From assembly GCF_014638845.1 (NCBI RefSeq), contig NZ_BMFP01000001.1:1-64000 (forward strand): a stretch of 64,000 nt of DNA, in the 5' to 3' direction. A program made the translations under genes and the position numbers. Under the pieces are notes generated by a model. That model saw only the letters and a program-made list of their open reading frames with translations. It was not told the origin of the DNA and did no database searches. Within the stretch, counting starts at the first letter, position 1; the number at the start of each line of letters is the position of its first letter. Shown here piece after piece: positions 53,362 to 62,977 of the stretch. The stretch is from Pontibacter amylolyticus. Lineage in GTDB: Bacteria; Bacteroidota; Bacteroidia; Cytophagales; Hymenobacteraceae.

Positions 53362-55734
53362 TTACCATTTAAAGTTCCAGGTGACAGAGGGCAGCGGGAA
53401 AGGAATCAGCGACACCTTCTTGGCCTGCACTTTTGTATCCGTGCCGTAGGGTGTCCCTTCGCTGTCAATAAAGTACAGAAACGGATTGCGGCGGCCGTAC
53501 ACATTGTAGATCGCAAACGTCCAGCTCGACTGCAGCCTTTGTCGGGCTTTTCCCTCCAGCGTGGCGGACAGATCCAGCCGGTGAAAGGGCTCCATCCGGA
53601 AACTGTTGCGGTCACCGTACTGGTAATTGACCGTCCCCTCGATCAGGTAGCGCCGCTCGGGCATGGTGGTTGCCTGGCCCGTGCCGTAAACGAAGCTTCC
53701 CCCGAAGGTCCAGCGCGGATTGTAGGTATAGGTGGCTACTAACGATACATCGTGCCGGCGGTCGAAGCGGGCTGGGAAGGTGCGGCCCTGGTTGATGTCG
53801 GGGAAGGTGCGGTCGGTGCGCGACAAGGTATAGCCGAGCCAACCCTGCAGGTCGCCGTAGTTCTTGCGCAGGAAAAGCTCCGCCCCGTAGGACTCCCCAT
53901 TGCCCCGCACAAACTCGTACTCCAGATCGCGGTTGCTCGGACCGGCCACAAAACCCTCCCGGTACTCCAACTGGTTTTCCATGGTTTTGTAATAGAACTC
54001 CAAGGAGCCTTCGTACATGTTCTGGCTGAAGCTTCGGAAGTACCCGACAGCATATTGGGTCGCCCGCTGTGGCTCCACGATCGCTGAGCTTGGCACCCAG
54101 ACATCCAGTGGCAGGGTGGTATAGGCGTTGGAAACCAGATGCAGGTACTGCGCCGATCGGGTGTAACTGGCCTTCACAGACGAGTTCGCGCTCAAGGTAT
54201 AGCGTGCCGAAAATCGCGGTTCCAGTGTCTGAAAGGTTTTCACGCGCGCTCCATCGGCATATGCCACCGAATCAATGGCTCGTTGGTTTTGGTCGAATTC
54301 ATAGAGTGTAAAAGGCCCCGTCTGCGCAAAATAACTGCCCCGTATACCCAGACTCAGCAAGAGCCGATCCGTTACGTTCCAATCATCGGACAGGTAGAGG
54401 GCCGCCTGATGGGCCGTTTTGGAAAGGACCCGATCCGTAGAGAAGACATCGCCTTCGGCAGTTTCGGCACTGCCTGTGCGGGGGCGCAGGGTATGGTGGG
54501 TGTACTGCAGGCCATATTCTATCTGATGCTGGGCTGAGGGGGTATAGGCAAAGTCTGTCTTAACCGTATAATCCCGAATGCCCGTCTCTACACCTGTGGT
54601 GATATCGCCGAAATCCCAGGTGAAGTCAAAAGCATAGTCGCTCAGAATACCAGAAACATCCACGGAGTGCCTGTCCGAAAACCGGTGATTCCATCGGGCA
54701 GTGGCCGCAGCGTTTCCCCACTGAAAATCGGCCACGAAACGGCCGGAAGAAAGCGTGAGCGAGCCCACATCCTTGCCATAATAACCGCTCAGGTATAGTT
54801 TGTCTTTGGGCGACAGGGTATAGGAGACTTTCCCATTGAAATCATAGAAATAGAAGGGCACGCCGCCCTGCTCGGTGTTTCGCAGGAAAGGACCAAATAC
54901 GACATCCACATAGGTGCGACGGGCCGAAAAGATAAATGCAGCCTTGTCTTTTACCAATGGCCCCTGCACTGTCAGGCGGGAAGCGATAAGCCCAATACCG
55001 CCCTCGGCCTGCAGACTGTCAGCGCTGCCTTCGCGCAACTCCACGTCCAGCACCGAAGAGAGGCGTCCGCCATACCTGGCCGGCATGTTCCCTTTGATCA
55101 TGGTGGCACTGCCGATGGCATCGCTGTTGAAGACGGAGAAGAAATTGAGCAGGTGACCGGGATTGTAAACCACCGCCTGATCGAGCTGAATCAGGTTCTG
55201 ATCGGCCCCGCCGCCGCGCACATAAAAGCCCGTGTTGCCCTCGCCACCAGATTGTATGCCCGGCATCAACTGTACCGTTTTCATGATGTCCGTTTCCCCA
55301 AACAGCACCGGCAGCGTCTTCACTGACTTCATCGGGATGTCGAGTTCGCCCATCGTGGCGGTTTGGGTGATAGGTTTGAGACGCGTACCAATCACTTCCA
55401 CTTCCCGTGTGCTGTAGGTGGCTGGTGTGAGTCGCAGGTCGAGCGTTTCGTTGCGGAAAAGCTGCAGCTGCGTTTCCTGGTTCTGGTAGCCAATGTAGCG
55501 GATCAGCAAGGTATAGCTGCCGGGCGGGGCACTCAGGCTATACCTGCCGTCGGGCTCGGAAACGGTGCCAATGGAGGGGCGTTCCTTCAGGCTGATGGAG
55601 GCGCCTGCCAGCGGTTCGGCTGTGTTCGCATCGAGCACCCGACCGCGCAGCACAAAGCTGTCCTGCGCCCATGCGGGGAGCATGGACAAGAGTAAAAGCG
55701 GCAGAAACAGGTATAAGAAATATCGTTGTTGCAA
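53362..55734 (-). CDS. TonB-dependent receptor with carboxypeptidase-regulatory-like domain, TTG start
   Basis: A 790-aa outer-membrane receptor. The signal peptide (YLFLPLLLLSMLPAWAQ) is followed by a CarboxypepD_reg-like beta domain (VLRGRVLDANTAEPLAGASI, about 25-110), a plug (about 120-230, GFYVRGGGADQNLIQLD) and a 22-strand barrel. An in-frame TGA lies four codons before TTG 55734 and the next ATG would cut into the signal peptide, so TTG is the start. With the DUF4249 gene it forms a nutrient-uptake pair of the type found in Bacteroidota. The ligand is unknown. Confidence 0.9.
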   Translation of the reverse strand: MQQRYFLYLFLPLLLLSMLPAWAQDSFVLRGRVLDANTAEPLAGASISLKERPSIGTVSEPDGRYSLSAPPGSYTLLIRYIGYQNQETQLQLFRNETLDLRLTPATYSTREVEVIGTRLKPITQTATMGELDIPMKSVKTLPVLFGETDIMKTVQLMPGIQSGGEGNTGFYVRGGGADQNLIQLDQAVVYNPGHLLNFFSVFNSDAIGSATMIKGNMPARYGGRLSSVLDVELREGSADSLQAEGGIGLIASRLTVQGPLVKDKAAFIFSARRTYVDVVFGPFLRNTEQGGVPFYFYDFNGKVSYTLSPKDKLYLSGYYGKDVGSLTLSSGRFVADFQWGNAAATARWNHRFSDRHSVDVSGILSDYAFDFTWDFGDITTGVETGIRDYTVKTDFAYTPSAQHQIEYGLQYTHHTLRPRTGSAETAEGDVFSTDRVLSKTAHQAALYLSDDWNVTDRLLLSLGIRGSYFAQTGPFTLYEFDQNQRAIDSVAYADGARVKTFQTLEPRFSARYTLSANSSVKASYTRSAQYLHLVSNAYTTLPLDVWVPSSAIVEPQRATQYAVGYFRSFSQNMYEGSLEFYYKTMENQLEYREGFVAGPSNRDLEYEFVRGNGESYGAELFLRKNYGDLQGWLGYTLSRTDRTFPDINQGRTFPARFDRRHDVSLVATYTYNPRWTFGGSFVYGTGQATTMPERRYLIEGTVNYQYGDRNSFRMEPFHRLDLSATLEGKARQRLQSSWTFAIYNVYGRRNPFLYFIDSEGTPYGTDTKVQAKKVSLIPFPLPSVTWNFKW

Positions 55735-55777
55735 GTCCGGTAATCAACTGTTCTAACAATACGACAGAAACAGCGGA

Positions 55778-56365
55778 TTATGCCAAAGGTTTGTGCTGAA
55801 AGCGGGTATATTTCCGGAGCCACAACCGGTAGCCCACCACCGCCAGCATGGCTGTACCGGCGCCAACCAAAGCCCCGCCAATAATGTCGCCCGGATAATG
55901 CACGCCCAGGTAGATGCGGCTGTAAGAAACAACCACGGCCCAGATGACCAGTACGATCTTGAAGATAAGGTAACGGTCGGAGAGGATCAGGTTAAAAAAG
56001 ACGGCCAGCGCAAAGCCTGTGGAAGCATGGGAAGAGAGAAAGCCGAATTTTCCGCCGCAGCCGCGCACCAGGTTTACCATGGCCGAAAGCTCCGGATCGT
56101 GGCAGGGGCGTAGACGCGCAAAATAGGGTTTGAAGATACCAGAGGCTACATAATCAGCCAACCCTATACCTGCCACAGCCATCAGCAGCATTGGGATGCT
56201 CTGCATTTTGTAGCGCCAGATAATGTAGCCGATCAGCAACAGGTAAAAGGGAATCCAGAAGTATTTGTTGGAAACCGTGACCATCACCGTGTCCCAGAAC
56301 GGACTCTGCTGCTCGTTCAGGTATAGGAACAGTTCCTGGTCCAGCTTCTCCAATCGATCCAGCAT
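55778..56365 (-). CDS. PAP2 superfamily membrane phosphatase
   Basis: A 195-aa inner-membrane phosphatase with about five helices. All three active-site motifs are present: KPYFARLRP, SSHAST and SRIYLGVHYPGD. It may be an undecaprenyl-pyrophosphate or phosphatidic-acid/phosphatidylglycerophosphate phosphatase; the specificity is not readable. The ATG starts 2 bp after the hemF stop, so the two genes are co-translated. Confidence 0.9.
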   Translation of the reverse strand: MLDRLEKLDQELFLYLNEQQSPFWDTVMVTVSNKYFWIPFYLLLIGYIIWRYKMQSIPMLLMAVAGIGLADYVASGIFKPYFARLRPCHDPELSAMVNLVRGCGGKFGFLSSHASTGFALAVFFNLILSDRYLIFKIVLVIWAVVVSYSRIYLGVHYPGDIIGGALVGAGTAMLAVVGYRLWLRKYTRFQHKPLA

Positions 56366-56367
56366 GC

Positions 56368-57267
56368 TTATTGAACGTTGATCCAGTCGATGTCTTTTTT
56401 GAGATAGCCCAGTGTCTTCTCTTCCGGTCCACCCGCCTCCGGTTGGTGGTTGTATACCCAGGAGGCATGCAGCGGCAGACTCATCAGGATAGACTCAATG
56501 CGTCCGTTTGTGGCGAGACCGAACTTAGTGCCGCGATCATATACCAAGTTGAACTCCACATAGCGTCCCCGACGGATCAGTTGCCACTGTTTCTCACGCT
56601 CCCCGAAAGGCAGATTTCGGTTTTCATTAATGATCTTGGTATAGAAGGGCGCAAAGGCATAGGCAACGTCGCGCACAAAGGCGAAGCGCTCTGCCATACT
56701 GATCTCATCAGTGGCCATCAGACGGTCGAAGAAAATGCCGCCCACGCCGCGTGTTTCTCTGCGGTGCTTGTTGTAGAAGTAATCGTCGGCCCATTTCTTG
56801 AACTCCGGGTAGTAGGATGGGTGGTGCTTGTCGCATACCTCCTTCATGGCCTGGTGGAACTCCCGCGCCTGCTTCACATCCACATAAATTGGCGTCAGGT
56901 CGATGCCGCCCCCGAACCAGGCTGTACCGTCGCCCGCCTCAAAATAGCGCACGTTCATGTGCGTGATCGGCACCATCGGGCTGTGCGGGTGCATCACCAC
57001 CGAAACGCCCGTCGCAAAGAACTTCGGGTCCGGCATCTGCAGCATTTTCAGGAATTGGGGGGAAAGCTCGCCTTGCACGGCCGAGAAGTTGACGCCGCCT
57101 TTTTCGAGCACGTTGCCGTTTTCGATGATGCGGGAAATACCCCCGCCGCCCTGTTCGTGCTGCCACTCGTCTTTCTGGAAAGTAGCACCGCCATCGCAGT
57201 TTTCAAGGTCGCGCACCAAGTCCAGCTGGAACTGGCGCATAAATGCTTTAACTTCTTCTCTGAACAT
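56368..57267 (-). CDS. hemF: Oxygen-dependent coproporphyrinogen III oxidase
   Basis: Catalyses the aerobic step from coproporphyrinogen III to protoporphyrinogen IX in haem synthesis. The 299-aa sequence has GGGISRI, FFATGVSVVMHPHSPMVP, HMNVRYFE, WFGGGIDLTP and RRGRYVEFNLVYDRGT, all diagnostic. Length equals E. coli HemF (299 aa). An in-frame GTG at 57303 lies in the repeat, but ATG 57267 has a clear AAAGGAG upstream. Together with cytochrome oxidase genes elsewhere in the window it serves aerobic respiration. Confidence 0.97.
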   Translation of the reverse strand: MFREEVKAFMRQFQLDLVRDLENCDGGATFQKDEWQHEQGGGGISRIIENGNVLEKGGVNFSAVQGELSPQFLKMLQMPDPKFFATGVSVVMHPHSPMVPITHMNVRYFEAGDGTAWFGGGIDLTPIYVDVKQAREFHQAMKEVCDKHHPSYYPEFKKWADDYFYNKHRRETRGVGGIFFDRLMATDEISMAERFAFVRDVAYAFAPFYTKIINENRNLPFGEREKQWQLIRRGRYVEFNLVYDRGTKFGLATNGRIESILMSLPLHASWVYNHQPEAGGPEEKTLGYLKKDIDWINVQ

Positions 57268-57569
57268 TTTTTCTCCTTTTTGATTATTGGTATCACGACA
57301 CACGTATCACGTAGCACGACTTTATTGGGACAAAGGAGTATTTAAAACAGTACAAAAGACTTATAGGGAACGGCTATACCTTGGTGTCCATATTCTTTTG
57401 TCCTTTATCACGAAGTCCTCGACAATAAAAAAAAGTCGTGCTACGTGATACGAAATACGTGATACGTACCCACAAAATTACCAAATAAACCCCGCTCTAC
57501 CGAACATTCGTAAGGATTTCAGAAAAAGGGCTTTTTTGCTTAACTTCGGGCAATAACTACGCGCAACCT
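57268..57569. repeat. Divergent intergenic region with a 21-bp inverted repeat of GTATCACG/GTAGCACG units
   Basis: CGTATCACGTAGCACGACTTT lies at 57303-57323 and its perfect 21-bp complement at 57432-57452. Additional GTATCACG units extend both arms (57290-57298, and 57455-57467). Inside, GACAAAGG near 57329 and TTTTGTCC near 57396 form a second partial inverted pair, and a CTATACCT word lies near 57374. It shares its units with the repeat at 10918-10992. The promoters of hemF and the E1 gene must lie inside or beside it. Confidence 0.8.
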
Positions 57570-59648
57570 ATGTCAAAAGAACTGATGGAGGCATTTAAGA
57601 TCGATACAGCAATTCTTAAGAAAGCCTACCGACTCATGATAACTGCCAAAACGATGGCAGACACCTACGAAGAAAATAAAACCATCTGCAGCAAGTATGT
57701 GCACAGCACCTCGCGGGGACACGAGGCCATTCAATTGGCGGCCGCCTTTCAGCTAAAGCCCTACGACTTTGCCGCGCTCTACTACCGCGACGACTCCATG
57801 TTGTTAGGTATAGGCATGCAGCCATACGAACTGATGCTGCAACTGATGGCCAAAGCCGATGACCCCTTCTCAGGCGGCCGCACCTATTACGGACACCCCT
57901 CGCTGCGCCGTGAAGGCTTCCCGACCATTCCGCATCAAAGCTCGGCCACCGGCATGCAGGCTATACCTGCCACGGGCATGGCACACGCCATTTCCTATTT
58001 CGAGTCGCAGGGACTGGCCAATGGCGAGGAAAAGCCTGTCGTGCTCTGCTCGCTGGGCGATGGCTCCGTGACCGAGGGCGAAGTAGCAGAGGCATTCCAA
58101 ATGGCGGTGCTCAAGAATCTGCCCATCGTATACCTGGTGCAGGACAATGACTGGGGCATTTCGGCAACAGGCAAGGAAATGCGTGCCATGGACGCCTATG
58201 AATATGCAGCCGGATTTAAAGGGATGGAACGCCTGCGCGTGAACGGCTCTGAATTTACGGAGTCTTATGAAGGGATGCGGGTAGCATTTGAGTATGTGCG
58301 GGAGGTGCGCAAGCCGATTCTGGTGCATGCCAAGGTTCCTTTGCTGGGCCACCACACCTCCGGCGTGCGCCGGGAATGGTACCGCGGAAACAACTTGCAG
58401 GAGCACGGCGTGAACGACCCGATCCCAAAGCTGCGTCAGGTGCTTTTAGAGTCAGACGTGACGACCGAAGAAATACAATGGCTGGAGCAGGAGGCTCAGA
58501 AAGCGGTGGCCCAGGACTACCAGCGTGCCCTGGATGCCCCTGTACCTGATCCTGCTACCTTTGACCAGCACGAGTTTGCCCCGACACCCGTAACAGAAGA
58601 AAAAGGCGAGCGCAGTCCGGCTGGTGCTGAAAAGACCATCATGGTGGACGCTGCTTTGCATGCCGTGGATGATATTTTGCGCACTTACCCGGAAGCCTTA
58701 TTTTATGGCCAGGACGTAGGAGGGGAGCTCGGCGGTGTATTCCGTGAAGCGGCCCTGCTGGCTAAGAAATACGGCGATGCCCGCGTGTTCAACACCCCGA
58801 TCCAGGAAGCTTACATTGTAGGCTCCACCGCAGGTATGTCGGCCGTAGGAGCCAAGGCCATAGTGGAGATCCAGTTCGCCGACTACATCTGGCCAGGTAT
58901 GAACCAACTAGTAGAAGAGCTTTCGAAGAGCTGCTACCTGTCCATGGGCAAATTCCCGGTGCAGTCGCTCATCCGGGTGCCGATTGGCGCTTATGGCGGC
59001 GGCGGACCTTACCACTCTGGCAGTATTGAATCTACTTTGCTGACCATCCGTGGCATCAAGGTAGTATACCCTAGCAACGCAGCCGACATGAAAGGCTTGA
59101 TGAAAGCTGCTTTCCTGGACCCGAACCCGGTGATCATGCTCGAGCACAAAGGCCTTTACTGGTCAAAAGTAGCGGGCACCGAAGACGCCAAAACCGTTGA
59201 ACCGGATGAAAACTACATCCTGCCACTCGGAAAGGCCAACGTGGTGCAGTATGCCGACGATGAAGAAGTCCGCTTGGGCAACTCCATGACCGTGATCACC
59301 TATGGCATGGGTGTGTACTGGGCTAAAACAGCTGCCAAACAGTTCAAAGGCAGCGTAGAGATCCTGGACCTGCGCACCCTCAACCCGCTTGATTTCGAGG
59401 CAGTAGTAGCTTCGGTTCGTCGCCATGGCAAGGCGCTGGTGCTGACCGAAGAGCCACTGATGAACTCCTTTGCCGAGTCACTGGCCGGTCGCATCTCCAA
59501 AGAGTGCTTCCAGCAATTGGATGCCCCTGTCTATACCTTGGGTGCCGCCAACCTGCCGGCTATACCTTTGAATGTGGAATTGGAGAAGATGATGTTGCCG
59601 AATCCGGAGAAAGTAGCGGCAGCCATGGAAGAGTTGCTGAACTACTAA
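57570..59648 (+). CDS. 2-oxoacid dehydrogenase E1, fused alpha and beta subunits
   Basis: Thiamine-diphosphate decarboxylase of a branched-chain 2-oxoacid or pyruvate dehydrogenase complex. Residues 1 to about 330 form the alpha part (STSRGHEAIQLAAAF, then the ThDP site GDGSVTEGEVAEA and NDWGIS). About 355-692 form the beta part (FYGQDVGGELGGVF, then RVPIGAYGGGGPYHS). Two normally separate subunits are thus one 692-aa chain, as in other Bacteroidota. E2 and E3 are not in the window. TAACTTCG at 57541-57548 is a one-mismatch -7 element. Confidence 0.93.
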   Translation: MSKELMEAFKIDTAILKKAYRLMITAKTMADTYEENKTICSKYVHSTSRGHEAIQLAAAFQLKPYDFAALYYRDDSMLLGIGMQPYELMLQLMAKADDPFSGGRTYYGHPSLRREGFPTIPHQSSATGMQAIPATGMAHAISYFESQGLANGEEKPVVLCSLGDGSVTEGEVAEAFQMAVLKNLPIVYLVQDNDWGISATGKEMRAMDAYEYAAGFKGMERLRVNGSEFTESYEGMRVAFEYVREVRKPILVHAKVPLLGHHTSGVRREWYRGNNLQEHGVNDPIPKLRQVLLESDVTTEEIQWLEQEAQKAVAQDYQRALDAPVPDPATFDQHEFAPTPVTEEKGERSPAGAEKTIMVDAALHAVDDILRTYPEALFYGQDVGGELGGVFREAALLAKKYGDARVFNTPIQEAYIVGSTAGMSAVGAKAIVEIQFADYIWPGMNQLVEELSKSCYLSMGKFPVQSLIRVPIGAYGGGGPYHSGSIESTLLTIRGIKVVYPSNAADMKGLMKAAFLDPNPVIMLEHKGLYWSKVAGTEDAKTVEPDENYILPLGKANVVQYADDEEVRLGNSMTVITYGMGVYWAKTAAKQFKGSVEILDLRTLNPLDFEAVVASVRRHGKALVLTEEPLMNSFAESLAGRISKECFQQLDAPVYTLGAANLPAIPLNVELEKMMLPNPEKVAAAMEELLNY

Positions 59649-59668
59649 TCTCAGGTATAAAATAATTG

Positions 59669-59703
59669 AAAAGCCCCGCCAGGTTCATGGTGGGGCTTTT
59701 TTG
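59669..59703. terminator. Bidirectional terminator between E1 and the Omp85 gene
   Basis: AAAAGCCCCGCCA pairs with TGGTGGGGCTTTT (one wobble) across a GGTTCA loop, with A- and T-run flanks. It lies between convergent genes. Confidence 0.88.
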
Positions 59704-59714
59704 TGAATCAGGAA

Positions 59715-62144
59715 TTAGAAAGGATAGCCAATGCCGATGTTGAGGTTGGTTCGGCGCTCTGCGGGGTCCGTCTGGCGGAACAGGTCGGAGAACCGGAAGT
59801 CGCGGATCACGAATTTGTTGCCGTTGATGTCGCCGGCCGGATCGTATACCTGCGTGGCAAAGTCGAAGCGCAAAATCACAACCGAGAAGTTAAGACGCAA
59901 ACCAAAGCCAGTCCCGACCGCCAGTTCTTTGTAGAAGCGGTTGAACTGAAAATCCGAGCCCGGGCGGTTATCAGGCTTGAGCATCCATACGTTGCCGGCA
60001 TCAACAAACAGCGCCCCGTTCAGGAACCCAACCATATTGAAGCGGTACTCGGCACTGGCTTCCAGCAATACCTCGCCCGGCTGCTCTGGCACCAATGTCC
60101 CGTCTTTTACATCGGAACGAGGTGTAGCGTAGGAGCCAGGCCCCAAACGTCGGGCTGTCCAGGCGCGAACACTCGAAGCGCCTCCGGCAAAAAAATACTT
60201 ATCATAAGGCAGGGCGGTGGAGCCGAAGAGCGGAGCACCCACCCCCGCATTGACTCTGTAAACAAAATAGCGCTGTCCACCCAACGGGATGTAACGACGA
60301 TAGTCCGGGTTGAGTCTGGCGTATTGAAACTGACGCAAATTGCCCGTCTCAGGCATAATACCAAGTTTGGAAGTAATGCCACCCACCTCGGTCAGCACGC
60401 GCAGATACCGGGCATTACGGGACTGTATGAAGTCGTTGGTGTTGTAGATGAGGCTGAAGCTGACAAAGGAAATAAACCCGCTTCTGAAACTTTCGCTGAA
60501 GGACCGGATACTCGGATTCTGTAAAAAGGTACTGTCAAAATCAGGGTTGATACGGCCCACCTGAATGATGTTCACATTGACAGGAGAAAATATATACTGT
60601 ACCGTCGGTGTCTGCAGTGGGCGCGGGTACTTAAACCAGATGTAGTCTAGCGAGGCTTCGTAGATAGAGCGGGAAAACTCAGAACGGCTTACATTAGTGT
60701 AACCCGTATAGATTCTTGTTCTGGGGTTATATTCCTCCAGTATGTTCCCGCCGCCAAAAGGCAGCTTGAATGTCGGAAAAGTTAATGCCGCATCACCACC
60801 AAACTCCCGGATCATGACCGTTTCGTTGGGATCCGAAATGTTTATCTGCCCTTCCAGGCCACCACGTATTCCAAAATCCAGGTTCTCAGCGCCACCAAAC
60901 ACATTGCGCACCTTTAGCCTGACACTTGAAAATGGTCCGGGGCGGCGTTCCGTAAAGTTCATGCCCAGTTCGGTCGTTTCCTGAAACTTCTTCGAAGGAA
61001 CGGCATTGATGAAGGCATTGAGTTGATTGCCCGATAGTGAATCCGTGAGATCTGTGATCTTGCTGTAGCTGACGTTGCTGAACTGAAACACATCCATTTC
61101 GGAGAGCCGCCTTTGCGTAAGCGAAGTCCTGAACTGGCTGTAACGCTGCCCTGGGTAAATGGAAACCTTTTTGTCCAGTATGTTGGGCGAAAATTTCTGG
61201 TGATAGGCCAGGTATTGCACATTGTTGTACTGTAGCGTGTCACGCACCAGGCCAAAGCGGTCGGCATCCGTCTTAAAGTATACATTCCGGAGAGTATAGG
61301 CCTTGTGCGACTGCTGATCCTCAGGGTTCTGGATAATGGTGTTCACCCTGACCGTATTACCCCCAAAGCTGGTGTCCACGTCGAACTCGATGTAGGCGCG
61401 GACAAAGTCAAAATACCCGTTGTGGCGCACCATCTCGTAGAGGCGGTCACGCTCGTCACTGATCAGCTGCTCGTCGTACACGTCGCCAACTTTGAGCAAA
61501 GACCGGTCTTCGTACCGCTTCACGACCTTCAACAGCGAATCGTCCGGAATAGTATAGCTGAACTCGCTGTAGCGGTAGGGTTCGTTTTCTTCAATGTTGA
61601 GCGTGATGTATACCTTCTTGCCCTTTTCCTGCTTCTCGTAGCTCAGTTCGTGATTAAAGAAGCCTTTGGTGTTCATGTAGATCTCCACCTGGTCCATGGT
61701 GCGCTCCATCAGCAGGGAGTCGTAAATGGCGGGGGGCTCGCCGATCTGCATCAGCAGGTTGCCTTCTTCCTTGCGGTCACGCTGACGGGCAATGCGGCGG
61801 TCAAAGCGGTCCTGTATGCGGCGGGATTTTGTGGAGTCTCCGGCTTCGGCTACTTTGCTGGCCCGCTTCGTGCGTAGTTCCTCAATCCGCTCGTCAATGC
61901 GGGAGGGACTGTAAAACTTTTTCCCGAAATTATAAATGGCCAGATAAGGAGTAGAGCCCAGGAAAGTACGGTTTGGCTGCTGCTGGTAAACCGCCTCAAT
62001 ATCAGTCTGGCTCACATGGTTTATCCCTTTGGGCTCTATACCTAGCAGGAGTTGCTCGTTCTCGCCCAGATTTTTGGTGGGCACACAGGCAGCTAAACTA
62101 ATAATTGTAATTACCAGCCCGAATATGTAACATCGTGTTCTCAA
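59715..62144 (-). CDS. Lipidated Omp85 family protein (TamL/BamA-TamA type), probable TTG start
   Basis: An 809-aa outer-membrane protein. A lipoprotein signal (IFGLVITIISLAAC) anchors it. POTRA-like domains follow from about residue 25 to 400, including KKVYITLNIEENEPYRYSEF, and then a C-terminal 16-strand Omp85 barrel with the VRAWTARRLGPG motif (VRGF/Y-like loop) and terminal RTNLNIGIGYPF. Lipidated TamA, called TamL, is known from Bacteroidota and works with TamB; no tamB is adjacent here. No ATG precedes the signal sequence. TTG 62144 gives a normal signal peptide and leaves 15 bp to the divergent methyltransferase start, so promoters must overlap coding sequence. Confidence 0.85.
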   Translation of the reverse strand: MRTRCYIFGLVITIISLAACVPTKNLGENEQLLLGIEPKGINHVSQTDIEAVYQQQPNRTFLGSTPYLAIYNFGKKFYSPSRIDERIEELRTKRASKVAEAGDSTKSRRIQDRFDRRIARQRDRKEEGNLLMQIGEPPAIYDSLLMERTMDQVEIYMNTKGFFNHELSYEKQEKGKKVYITLNIEENEPYRYSEFSYTIPDDSLLKVVKRYEDRSLLKVGDVYDEQLISDERDRLYEMVRHNGYFDFVRAYIEFDVDTSFGGNTVRVNTIIQNPEDQQSHKAYTLRNVYFKTDADRFGLVRDTLQYNNVQYLAYHQKFSPNILDKKVSIYPGQRYSQFRTSLTQRRLSEMDVFQFSNVSYSKITDLTDSLSGNQLNAFINAVPSKKFQETTELGMNFTERRPGPFSSVRLKVRNVFGGAENLDFGIRGGLEGQINISDPNETVMIREFGGDAALTFPTFKLPFGGGNILEEYNPRTRIYTGYTNVSRSEFSRSIYEASLDYIWFKYPRPLQTPTVQYIFSPVNVNIIQVGRINPDFDSTFLQNPSIRSFSESFRSGFISFVSFSLIYNTNDFIQSRNARYLRVLTEVGGITSKLGIMPETGNLRQFQYARLNPDYRRYIPLGGQRYFVYRVNAGVGAPLFGSTALPYDKYFFAGGASSVRAWTARRLGPGSYATPRSDVKDGTLVPEQPGEVLLEASAEYRFNMVGFLNGALFVDAGNVWMLKPDNRPGSDFQFNRFYKELAVGTGFGLRLNFSVVILRFDFATQVYDPAGDINGNKFVIRDFRFSDLFRQTDPAERRTNLNIGIGYPF

Positions 62145-62159
62145 ACGATTCTCTGCTCT

Positions 62160-62912
62160 ATGTTGTCGAAAGCAATTGTAAAGTACGTTAATGCCCTGCA
62201 AGTAAAAAAATACCGCAACCAACACCAAGCCTTTGTGGTGGAGGGAGCCAAAAGTGTACTGGAACTGCTGAACTCAGACTTTGAGCTCCAGCACCTGTTC
62301 ATCACGGAGGAGTTCCTGCAGGAGCACGGCAACAGACTAAGCAAAGGTACACGATACGAACTTGTTACGGAACAGGATTTGACAAAGGCGGGCACTTTTT
62401 CCAGCAATAATGCCGGACTGGCTGTGGCCCACATGCGGCAACTCCCAAATTTAGCGTTCAAATCCGGTGATTTTACGATCGCGCTGGACGACATACGTGA
62501 TCCGGGCAACCTGGGCACCATCATCCGCATAGCAGACTGGTACGGCATCCAGACGATCGTGTGCTCCGAGACCTGTGCTGACTTTTACAACCCCAAAACC
62601 ATTTCAGCCACCATGGGATCGTTTACCCGGGTCAAGGCCTATTATCTCAACCTGGGTGAATGGCTGCACGAACTTCCAGAGGGTATCCCCATCTACGGGG
62701 CCTCGCTGGACGGCGAGAACCTGCACCACATGCAATTGCAGCCCCACGGCGTCGTAGTGATGGGAAACGAAGCCAATGGCATACGCCCGGAAGTCGCCAA
62801 TGAAGTAAACCACCTGATCAAGATCCCGGCATTCGGCAAGGCAGAGTCGTTGAACGTAGCCACGGCCACGGCCATCATCATCGACAACTTTATGCGTCAC
62901 GCAGATATCTAA
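62160..62912 (+). CDS. TrmH/SpoU family RNA 2'-O-methyltransferase
   Basis: A 250-aa SPOUT methyltransferase. An N-terminal substrate-binding domain (VKKYRNQHQAFVVEGAKSV) is followed by the trefoil-knot SAM domain with all three SpoU motifs: DPGNLGTIIRIADW, MGNEANGI and KAESLNVATATAI. The target is rRNA or tRNA ribose; which one is unclear. It starts with ATG 62160, 15 bp from the start of the divergent Omp85 gene, and ends before a terminator. Confidence 0.92.
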   Translation: MLSKAIVKYVNALQVKKYRNQHQAFVVEGAKSVLELLNSDFELQHLFITEEFLQEHGNRLSKGTRYELVTEQDLTKAGTFSSNNAGLAVAHMRQLPNLAFKSGDFTIALDDIRDPGNLGTIIRIADWYGIQTIVCSETCADFYNPKTISATMGSFTRVKAYYLNLGEWLHELPEGIPIYGASLDGENLHHMQLQPHGVVVMGNEANGIRPEVANEVNHLIKIPAFGKAESLNVATATAIIIDNFMRHADI

Positions 62913-62917
62913 AACAA

Positions 62918-62945
62918 AAGAGGCCTCCGATAAGAGGCCTCTTCT
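62918..62945. terminator. Bidirectional terminator after the methyltransferase gene
   Basis: AAGAGGCCTC (62918-62927) pairs perfectly with GAGGCCTCTT (62934-62943) across CGATAA. The T-run is short, so efficiency is uncertain. Confidence 0.7.
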
Positions 62946-62977
62946 GTTAACAGCATAATCAACAAACAAACAGATTC

